A model generated the notes under the pieces. That model was not told where the DNA came from, searched no databases, and saw only the letters and a program-made list of their open reading frames with translations. A stretch of 19,364 nt of DNA, taken from contig JAYUHK010000055.1 of the NCBI GenBank assembly GCA_043767025.1, forward strand, positions 1 to 19,364. The letters run 5' to 3'. Positions 7,117 through 13,066 of this stretch are shown here, piece after piece. Source of the stretch: JAYUHK01 sp043767025. GTDB lineage: Bacteria; Bacteroidota; Bacteroidia; Chitinophagales; Saprospiraceae. The position numbers were made by a program, and so were the translations under genes. Position 1 is the stretch's first letter; every line of letters begins with the position of its first letter.

Positions 7117-7549
7117 TAAAAAAGTAGCAAATTTAGACAGACAATTACAATACTTAAATGAAAAGGAAGCAGAAATACTTGGCTTTGAAAAAGAGGGAAA
7201 TAACAATCCAGCATATGTATATTTCAAATATTATGACCACAAATATCAATGTTTATCAGAGTGGTCGCAAGACGAATTGAAATTATTCACTTCCTTCGTC
7301 GAAAAATTAAGAAATACAAGTTGGATAGATATTTACAAAAGCGGTGCAAGCCAAAACAAATCAGGGTTTGGTTACACTATTTGTAAGCAAACAAATTTAT
7401 TACCTAATCAAATTATTGTCAATTCATTGAGCGAAGACACAACATTTTTTGAATTAAGAGTCTCTCAAGAAGCAAGAGTTCACGGATTTAGAGCAAGAAC
7501 TGCTTTTTGCTTAATTTGGTTAGACAGAAACCACGAAATTTACAAATAA
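7103..7549 (+). CDS. Putative toxin partner of the Panacea antitoxin
   Basis: The product is 148 residues from the ATG at 7103; a TTG one codon earlier is also possible. It overlaps the Panacea gene by 14 bp in another frame, so translation is likely coupled. I do not recognise a named family with certainty. The N-terminus is a helical stretch (LDRQLQYLNEKEAEILGF). The C-terminus, FELRVSQEARVHGFRARTAF followed by CLIWLDRNHEIYK, has alternating Arg residues and a final WLDRNHE strand that recalls RelE/ParE-type endings. The toxin call rests mainly on position next to a Panacea gene. The stop lies 12 bp before 81-bp repeat copy 2. Confidence 0.6.
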   Translation: MKQINKKVANLDRQLQYLNEKEAEILGFEKEGNNNPAYVYFKYYDHKYQCLSEWSQDELKLFTSFVEKLRNTSWIDIYKSGASQNKSGFGYTICKQTNLLPNQIIVNSLSEDTTFFELRVSQEARVHGFRARTAFCLIWLDRNHEIYK

Positions 7550-7561
7550 AAACTACGCCCA

Positions 7562-7642
7562 ACATGGGGTTTTATGGCAAGTGTGGCAGACGGAAGTACA
7601 ATCGGCTTTTTGTTCTTTACTCGGCTTCGGTTCGGGCTTGAC
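7562..7642 (+). repeat. 81-bp direct repeat, copy 2
   Basis: This matches 6372-6452 with two mismatches by eye. It starts 12 bp after the stop of the putative toxin gene, the same placement relative to the upstream gene as copy 1. The preceding bases read gcccaac (7557-7563), which fits an integron attC core (RYYYAAC), but a matching GTTRRRY was not found nearby. Confidence 0.85.
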
Positions 7643-7738
7643 GAAATTTCATTTCCCCCATCGGTAATACATCTTCGGTTAGCGGAGGCACACAAATATT
7701 TTGTAGAATGAAATAAAAACAGAAATTTTAAAAGCTCA

Positions 7739-7906
7739 ATGGCAAAGACAGAAAATTTTGAACAAGTAGCAATAGAGTCACAAACACAACTGCGGGCATA
7801 GGAAAATCATGCGCAGCAAAAAAGTATGTGGTTGCTAACTTTCAAAAACCAAGTTCCCGAATAATGCGTTTCCCTGCGACAACTGTTGGACGAATTGCTT
7901 TGTTTT
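7739..7906 (+). pseudogene. Decayed N-terminal half of a YdeI/OmpD-associated family gene
   Basis: From the ATG at 7739 one frame reads MAKTENFEQVAIESQTQLRA, then TAG (7799), then ENHAQQKSMWLLTFKNQVPE, then TAA (7862), then CVSLRQLLDELLCF. Ignoring the stops, this follows the opening of YdeI/OmpD-associated family proteins, where an LRxWL segment, an NHxQxxSxWL segment and a DExLCFGWID motif are expected. The frame loses similarity after LLDELLCF. The intact relative at 9134-9730 has the equivalent segments EWLLQNHNTVQSVWLIYYKK and VDEALCFGWID. So this is a remnant with two nonsense codons and a lost C-terminal half. A 64-codon frame on the other strand here is its shadow. Confidence 0.7.
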
Positions 7907-7962
7907 GAGATACCTTTCACAAGTTTGTAATTAATTCCAAAATTTTTATCAAAATTTTTTAC

Positions 7963-7970
7963 TACATTTG
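7963..7970 (+). promoter_or_regulatory. Candidate -7 box upstream of the FNT transporter
   Basis: TACATTTG fits TAnnTTTG and lies 118 bp before the ATG at 8089. No matching -33 TTG is visible, and the implied leader is long, so the assignment is tentative. Confidence 0.3.
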
Positions 7971-8088
7971 TCACAGACATTGGTTCTTTGATTACCCCCA
8001 AGATATTGGATTTCAGTGGCTTGTGCCGATAGCCAGTATTTTATTTTAAATTTCTAACCCAACCAACCGGTTTCTAAACTACATCAAA

Positions 8089-8892
8089 ATGGAAAAAACT
8101 GCCCAAACCACTGCGGAAGAAAAGCCCAAAGAGGCTTACGAAATTATGAATGAACAAATCGAAAGTGGTCTGAAAGAACACAATCGGTCCGATTTAGGTC
8201 TGTTTTTGTCTTCCTTATCTGCCGGTTTGGAGGTAGGCTTCAGCATCTTGATTATCGGCATTATTTACACACTTTTCAAAAACGAATCCTCCGCCGGTCA
8301 ATTAACATTAATGATGGCATTAGTCTATCCCATAGGCTACGTCTTTGTAATCATCGGGAGGTCGGAACTGTTCACGGAGCACACCACGCTCGCCACTTTG
8401 CCAGTAATGAACGGGCAGGCGACCTTGGGGAGTTTAGCCAAACTCTGGCTCATCGTTTATCTTGGCAATTTGACAGGCGGTTACATTTTTGGAAGCATCT
8501 CGTTGGTGTTCAACTCAGAAATGCACCTGATAGGAAATGATTTTTTTTATTTCATATCCCAAAAAATGGTAAAATACAGTGCTGGCTCTACGCTGATTAG
8601 CAGTATCATGGCAGGTTGGTTGATGGGAATGCTCTCGTGGTTGCTGAGTTCCGCGCAAGACACGTTTAGCAGAGTAGTAATGATATTTTTGGTAACTTTT
8701 TTGATAAGCATCGCAGGACTCCACCACTGTATAGTAGGTTCCATCGAAGTTTTTATGGGATTTTTTGCCGAAGCCAACCGCATAAGCTGGTACGATTTTC
8801 TTAAGTTTCAAAGTCTTGCTACACTCGGCAACGTAATTGGCGGCGTGTTTTTAGTAGCAGTCGTGAAGTTTGCACACAGTAGAAGACATTGA
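8089..8892 (+). CDS. Formate/nitrite transporter (FNT) family protein
   Basis: The product is 267 residues, the usual length for the family. A soluble, charged N-terminus (1-35) is followed by six hydrophobic segments in the inner membrane. Family marks are GRSELFTEHT (90-99), GNLTGG (126-131), LHHCIVGSIE (211-220) and GNVIGGVF (247-254). FNT proteins are pentameric channels for small monovalent anions such as formate, nitrite or hydrosulfide. The HH-IVGS form resembles the YfdC-like branch whose substrate is not settled, so I do not name one. The gene stands alone between a YdeI-family pseudogene and a MITE-like element and has no visible metabolic partner gene. Confidence 0.9.
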   Translation: MEKTAQTTAEEKPKEAYEIMNEQIESGLKEHNRSDLGLFLSSLSAGLEVGFSILIIGIIYTLFKNESSAGQLTLMMALVYPIGYVFVIIGRSELFTEHTTLATLPVMNGQATLGSLAKLWLIVYLGNLTGGYIFGSISLVFNSEMHLIGNDFFYFISQKMVKYSAGSTLISSIMAGWLMGMLSWLLSSAQDTFSRVVMIFLVTFLISIAGLHHCIVGSIEVFMGFFAEANRISWYDFLKFQSLATLGNVIGGVFLVAVVKFAHSRRH

Positions 8893-8905
8893 TTCTCAAA
8901 TTGTA

Positions 8906-9124
8906 ACTCATGTTACGCAAAATATTTTTTTAATAGAATTTCAGGCAGCGTTTTATTCAATGTGAGTGTACTTTCCACAGAGTGATTGATTTTTTTGCTT
9001 ACTTTTCTTCTCCTTCCCCTCTGTGAAATATCGGGTTGGGAATAAAAAACGTGACAAAAACCAAGTCAATAGCTACAAAATTAAGCTCCAAAGAGTCTAT
9101 TTAAAATCCTTGCGCAACGTGAGT
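8906..9124. mobile_element. MITE-like element with terminal inverted repeats
   Basis: The left end actcatgttacgcaa (8906-8920) and the right end ttgcgcaacgtgagt (9110-9124) are inverted repeats matching at 13 of 15 positions. Similarity continues inward with an AT-rich run ending in aatag (left) against ctatt (right), allowing a short gap. No transposase frame lies inside the 219 bp. An internal inverted pair, cacagag (8976-8982) and ctctgtg (9019-9025), is also present. The left end itself forms a small hairpin (gtaac/gttac, 8903-8916) followed by a T-run and could stop transcription after the FNT gene. The right end lies 9 bp before the YdeI-family start. Target duplications are not clear. 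Confidence 0.6.
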
Positions 9125-9133
9125 CATTAAAAA

Positions 9134-9730
9134 ATGGAAAAAAATACAGAAATATTTTACCCCAAAAGCCGACAGGAATGGCGGGAATGGCTGCTTCAAA
9201 ATCACAACACCGTGCAATCCGTATGGCTAATTTATTACAAAAAAAAATCAAATATTCCGACCGTAATTTACAGCGAAGCGGTGGACGAAGCACTCTGCTT
9301 TGGTTGGATAGACAGCAAGTCAAAACCGATAGACGACGAGAAATTCATGCAGTTTTTTAGCCGACGAAACCCCAAAAGTGTGTGGTCAAAAGTGAATAAA
9401 GCAAAAATTGAACGGCTCACAAATAGCGGACTGATGACAGCAGCAGGCTTTGAGATAATCGAAAAAGCAAAACAGAACGGCTCATGGACGATTTTAGACC
9501 AAGCAGAGGCACTCATTGTTCCTGACGACTTGGAGGTAGCGTTTCAGAAAAAACCCAACGCGAAAATTTATTTCATGCGTTTGAGCAGGTCAGACAAAAG
9601 AAATATTTTGCAATGGCTTACTCTCGCAAAACGACCAGAAACAAGGCTGAACAGAGTAACGGAAATAGCCGAGCTTGCAGACCAAAATCTGAAACCAAAA
9701 CAATTTCGTGCGCTGAAAAGCAGCAGATAA
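9134..9730 (+). CDS. YdeI/OmpD-associated family protein
   Basis: The product is 198 residues, a normal length. Recognised motifs are FYPKSRQEWREWLLQNHNTV (8-27), the family hallmark EALCFGWIDSKSKPID (52-67), and FFSRRNPKSVWSKVNKAKIE (74-93). The C-terminal part, with the FMRLSRSDKRNILQWL and AKRPETRLNRVTEI segments, is the YdeI/OmpD-associated domain. Members are cytoplasmic. The best-known relatives (YdeI/OmdA of enterobacteria) are linked to tolerance of cationic peptides, and some are labelled bacteriocin-protection proteins, but the biochemical activity is unknown. The start is 9 bp from the right end of a MITE-like element, so its upstream signals may come from that insertion. A decayed relative lies at 7739-7906 on the other side of the FNT gene. 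Confidence 0.85.
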   Translation: MEKNTEIFYPKSRQEWREWLLQNHNTVQSVWLIYYKKKSNIPTVIYSEAVDEALCFGWIDSKSKPIDDEKFMQFFSRRNPKSVWSKVNKAKIERLTNSGLMTAAGFEIIEKAKQNGSWTILDQAEALIVPDDLEVAFQKKPNAKIYFMRLSRSDKRNILQWLTLAKRPETRLNRVTEIAELADQNLKPKQFRALKSSR

Positions 9731-9848
9731 CATTGACTTTTGCGTAGCCCTACAGAAAGCGACAGAAATCCAAAGCGTCGTAAAATTAAAACATTCGCTC
9801 TCGCTCCGACACTTCAAACCCGTCCACCATCTGCGTATGCACGGATAA

Positions 9849-10007
9849 GGAATGAAGGAAAAGTAAGATACTCAATTTTTTCCAATCAATTCAAACAATA
9901 ACAAGGCATTTTTGAGGCGCAACGCAGGGCGTTGAAACGAAAAAATAACGCAGTGATTGATTGTATATTTAGCAGAAAAAATGAGTAATTTATTTTAGAC
10001 GCATTCC
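9849..10007. repeat. 159-bp structured repeat, copy A
   Basis: The ends (9849-9874 and 9982-10007) are imperfect inverted repeats: ggaatg against cattcc, and tactca against tgagta. A nested pair caatcaat (9883-9890) and attgattg (9956-9963) lies inside. The centre is a 6-bp hairpin, caacgc-agg-gcgttg (9920-9934), flanked by tttgagg and by aacgaaaa then taacgcagt. The central 54 bp (9901-9954) match copy B (16377-16430) at 42 positions with no gap. It lies upstream of the Type III mod gene. Confidence 0.75.
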
Positions 10008-10055
10008 CAAATGAATTTATAATTACTCCATAGAAGAAAATAATTTTAAAAAACC

Positions 10056-10063
10056 TAACTTTG
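10056..10063 (+). promoter_or_regulatory. Putative -7 box of the Type III R-M operon
   Basis: TAACTTTG matches TAnnTTTG, 29 bp before the mod ATG at 10093 and 49 bp after the structured repeat. No -33 TTG is seen at the normal spacing. Confidence 0.5.
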
Positions 10064-10092
10064 CAAACTAATTGTAACACACAAAATATAAT

Positions 10093-11202
10093 ATGGAAGC
10101 AACGAGCCTCACGCCGCAAGAAGAGAAACTAAACGCCCTGCGAGAGCTACTGCCAGAGGCGTTTGCGGAGGGCAAAATAGACTGGGAGAAGCTGCGCGCG
10201 ACGCTCGGCGAAGCCGTCAATTTTAGCAACGAACGCTATGTGCTAAACTGGGCGGGCAAAAGCGATGCCTTTAAGGTGCTGCAAACGCCGACGACCAAAA
10301 CCCTCGTGCCTGCCAAAACCGAAAGCAGCAACTTTGACGATACCGAACATATTTTTATAGAGGGCGAAAACCTCGCCGTACTCAAAGTGCTGCAAAAAAG
10401 CTACTTCGGCAAGGTGAAGATGATATACATCGACCCGCCCTACAATACGGGCAACGACAGCTTTATATACCCCGACAAGTTTAGCGAAACCCGAGCAGAG
10501 TACGCAAGGCGGGTAGGCGACAAAGACGAGGACGGCTATATGACAAACGACGGTATGTTCAAAAAAAATAGTAAAGAAAACGGGCAATACCACAGCAATT
10601 GGCTCAGTATGATGATGCCGCGCCTCTACCTCGCTAAAAACCTCCTGCGGCAGGACGGCGTGATATTCGTTTCTATCGACGATAATGAAGTCCATAATCT
10701 AAGGCTGCTGATGAACGAGATTTTTGGAGAGGAGAATTTTATTTGCCAAATTATAAATAAGAGTAATCCCAGGGGTTCTCAAGCAAGTAAATTTTTTGCA
10801 ATAGAACACGAATATATTTTAGTCTTTTGCAAAAACATAAATGAATTTGATATTAGAGGATATGAAAAAAATGAAGACGAAAAACTTGAATATAATTTAA
10901 CTAACAAAGAAGGAAAAAAATATAGATTGTTAGGTTTAAGACAAAGAGGAGGTGCTTGGAAAAGAGAGCATAGACCAAAAATGTATTATCCAATATATAT
11001 AAATCCAGAAAACGGTGAGGTTTCGTTGTTGAAAAATGAAATATTCATAGTAGAGGTTTTACCCAAAAGACCTACAGGCGAAGAGTCAAGATGGACTTGG
11101 AGTAAAGAACTTTTAGATAAAAATAAAAATATCATTGTAGGTAAAAAAATTAATAGACAAAATTCCGAAGTTGAGGTTTGGGATATATTTAGAAAAGACT
11201 AA
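10093..11202 (+). CDS. mod: Type III restriction-modification methyltransferase Mod, N-terminal part ended by in-frame stop
   Basis: Mod subunits recognise the target site and methylate adenine. This frame gives 369 residues, ending at TAA (11200-11202). It contains the catalytic motif IV IYIDPPYNTGNDSF (111-124), then QYHSNWLSMMMPRLYLAKNL and QDGVIFVSIDDNEVHNLRLL, and then enters the target-recognition domain. The SAM-binding FxGxG motif is missing from this part because it lies beyond the stop, in the same frame. Reading through the TAA gives a normal-length Mod of 674 residues with the motif order of beta-class enzymes. Base composition changes sharply within the gene: about 62% G+C at 10141-10200 and 20% at 10861-10920 by my count. 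As read, the product should be an inactive methyltransferase. Confidence 0.85.
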   Translation: MEATSLTPQEEKLNALRELLPEAFAEGKIDWEKLRATLGEAVNFSNERYVLNWAGKSDAFKVLQTPTTKTLVPAKTESSNFDDTEHIFIEGENLAVLKVLQKSYFGKVKMIYIDPPYNTGNDSFIYPDKFSETRAEYARRVGDKDEDGYMTNDGMFKKNSKENGQYHSNWLSMMMPRLYLAKNLLRQDGVIFVSIDDNEVHNLRLLMNEIFGEENFICQIINKSNPRGSQASKFFAIEHEYILVFCKNINEFDIRGYEKNEDEKLEYNLTNKEGKKYRLLGLRQRGGAWKREHRPKMYYPIYINPENGEVSLLKNEIFIVEVLPKRPTGEESRWTWSKELLDKNKNIIVGKKINRQNSEVEVWDIFRKD

Positions 11203-11400
11203 TTAGAGAAAAATGGAATAGAAACTCTAAAAAAACCAAGGAGTATCTGGGATGAAAAACAAGTAAATAATCAAAATGGTAGAAATTCTGTCAAAGAACT
11301 ATTTGATGGATTGGATATTTTTGATTTTCCGAAATCGGTATTTTTACCATGTAAAGCTATAAGTAGTGTTGATTATGAAGATTTTATAATCCTTGATTTT
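10741..11400 (+). other. AT-rich target-recognition block of mod (likely exchanged module)
   Basis: Between the GEENFI segment and the LDFFAGSGTT motif, the gene switches to AT-rich sequence with different codon use. By my count the 60 bases up to 11400 have 14 G/C and the next 60 have 38. In Type III Mod proteins this interval is the DNA target-recognition domain, known to be swapped by recombination between alleles. The left edge is approximate; the right edge is sharp. Confidence 0.7.
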
Positions 11401-12117
11401 TTCGCGGGTTCGGGTACGACGGCACAAGCGGTGATGGAGCTGAACAAAGAGGACGGCGGCAGACGCAAGTATATCTGTGTGCAGTTGCCCGAGCCGTGCG
11501 ACGCGAGCAGCGAGGCGCATAAGGCAGGCTACGCGACGATAGCCGAGATTAGCAAAGAGCGCATACGCCGCGCCGCGAAAAAGATAGCGGCGGAGATAGC
11601 GGCTATGACCGACGACCTGCAAAAACAAATAACAAAACTACAAGCCGAAATACAGACCGAAGAAACTATCGCGGCAATAGAAAGCCTACACGCAAAGGTG
11701 GCTAATATAGCCGCGCAAGACTTAGGGTTTAAGGTATTGAAGTTGGCGGATAGCAACTTTAAAGAATGGCGGCAGATAGAGAACAATAATGTAGATGCCT
11801 TGCAGGCGCAGCTGCAGCTATTCACCGACCCCGTAGCCGAAACGGCAACCGTAGAAAACATGGTGTACGAGTTTTTGCTCAAAAGCGGCAAGAGTTTGAA
11901 TAGTAAAATAACACACCAAGGCGATTATTATAGCATCAACGACGGCGAAATAATCATGCTGCTCGAGGCGGTTACGCAAGCGATAATAGGTGCGGTGGTT
12001 GCGCAAAAGCCACATAAAGTCATCGCCTTAGACAAGCTGTTTGAGGGCAACGACCAACTCAAAACAAATACGGTGCTGCAAATGCGCGACGCAGGCATCG
12101 AGTTCAAAACGGTGTGA
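11203..12117 (+). pseudogene. mod: C-terminal part of Mod, separated from its start by an in-frame stop
   Basis: The frame is the same as that of the upstream mod part, with no shift. Directly after the TAA it reads LEKNGIETLKKPRSIWDE, which continues the target-recognition domain. The SAM-binding motif LDFFAGSGTTAQAVMEL follows (FAGSGTT at residues 437-443 of the joined protein), then YICVQLPEPC and a helical C-terminal region. The only early start available is a TTG at 11311, and there is no ATG before the SAM motif, so independent translation of a useful protein is unlikely. One base change (TAT or TAC to TAA at codon 370) would explain the break. A sequencing error or natural readthrough remains possible. 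Confidence 0.8.
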
Positions 12118-12166
12118 CGATGAGTAAATAAACTACAAAGTAGTAATATCCTCGAAAAAATAAATT

Positions 12167-13066
12167 ATGTCAAAGAAAAACATAACCATACAAGTGCAAA
12201 ATCTGCCTATCTCTATCTCACAAATAAATAGCGAAGATTATATATCACTTACCGATATGGCAAAAGGAAAAGAAGGCGATGGACGTGCGGCAGACATTAT
12301 CAAAAATTGGGTACGGACACGAACAACCCTTGAGTTTTTGGGCGTATGGGAGCAAATGAACAATCCTAACTTTAAAGTGGTCGAATTTGACCACTTTAAA
12401 ACTCAAGCTGGACTGCCCAGTTTTGTATTAAGTCCCGGAAGTTGGATAGAAAAAACCGATGCTATAGGAATAGTCGTAAAATTGGGCAAGTACGGAGGCA
12501 CTTATGCCCACAAAGACATTGCATTTGAGTTTGGATCTGCTATTAGCCCTGTTTTCAAACTGTATTTGATTAAAGAATATCAGCGATTAAAACAAGTTGA
12601 AAGCAACCAATATAACCTTGAGTGGAGTGTAAAAAGAGTGTTGAGCAAAGTGAACTATAATATTCAAACCGACGCTGTGAAAGATTATATTTTACCAAAA
12701 TCTAATTATACAAAAGATACTCAATGGTTAGCCTATGCCGAAGAAGCAGATATTTTGAATGTAGCGCTATTTAAGTGTACAGCAAAACAATGGAGAGCGG
12801 CAAATCCGCAGCTAACGTTGGAAGGAAAAAATCTGCGAGATATAGCAAGTATAAACGAATTAGTAATCTTGTCTAACATAGAATCTGCGAATGCAGACAT
12901 GATCCGTGACGAAATTGGTAAGAAAGAACGGTTTGAAAAACTGTATAAAATCGCCAATTATCAAAAAGAAATCCTTGACAAACAAGATTTTTTAAAATCC
13001 CTCAAAAAAATATCTGATGACATATATCTGGATTCTAATAATTTAAATGAACCTACTGACGCATGA
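12167..13066 (+). CDS. KilA-N domain protein within the Type III R-M operon
   Basis: The product is 299 residues. The KilA-N domain spans about 15-145: DYISLTDMAKGKEGDGRAAD, IIKNWVRTRTTLEFLGVWEQ, SWIEKTDAIGI, then YGGTYAHKDIAFEFGSAISP and VFKLYLIKEYQRLK. KilA-N is a DNA-binding module first known from phage antirepressors and is frequent in bacterial accessory regions. The C-terminal half is helical and charged. The stop overlaps the res start as ATGA (13063-13066), so res translation is probably coupled to it, and mod ends 49 bp upstream. That makes it a built-in member of the R-M operon, perhaps a regulator or specificity accessory; this role is inference. A perfect 12-bp-arm palindrome lies within the gene. 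Confidence 0.85.
   Translation: MSKKNITIQVQNLPISISQINSEDYISLTDMAKGKEGDGRAADIIKNWVRTRTTLEFLGVWEQMNNPNFKVVEFDHFKTQAGLPSFVLSPGSWIEKTDAIGIVVKLGKYGGTYAHKDIAFEFGSAISPVFKLYLIKEYQRLKQVESNQYNLEWSVKRVLSKVNYNIQTDAVKDYILPKSNYTKDTQWLAYAEEADILNVALFKCTAKQWRAANPQLTLEGKNLRDIASINELVILSNIESANADMIRDEIGKKERFEKLYKIANYQKEILDKQDFLKSLKKISDDIYLDSNNLNEPTDA
12371..12400. repeat. Perfect palindrome inside the KilA-N gene
   Basis: The arms tttaaagtggtc (12371-12382) and gaccactttaaa (12389-12400) are fully complementary around a 6-nt centre, gaattt. The sequence encodes the peptide FKVVEFDHFK. It could be an operator for the KilA-N protein, a hairpin in the mRNA, or chance within a conserved segment. Confidence 0.6.

Noticed and set aside
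7807..8001. 64-codon minus-strand frame
   Set aside because: It lies opposite the YdeI-family pseudogene, has no recognisable domain and contains the candidate promoter box of the FNT gene; treated as a shadow.
11311..12117. Separate gene starting at TTG 11311
   Set aside because: It is in the same frame as the upstream mod part, starts in the middle of the target-recognition domain, and has no credible start codon; it is the rest of mod.
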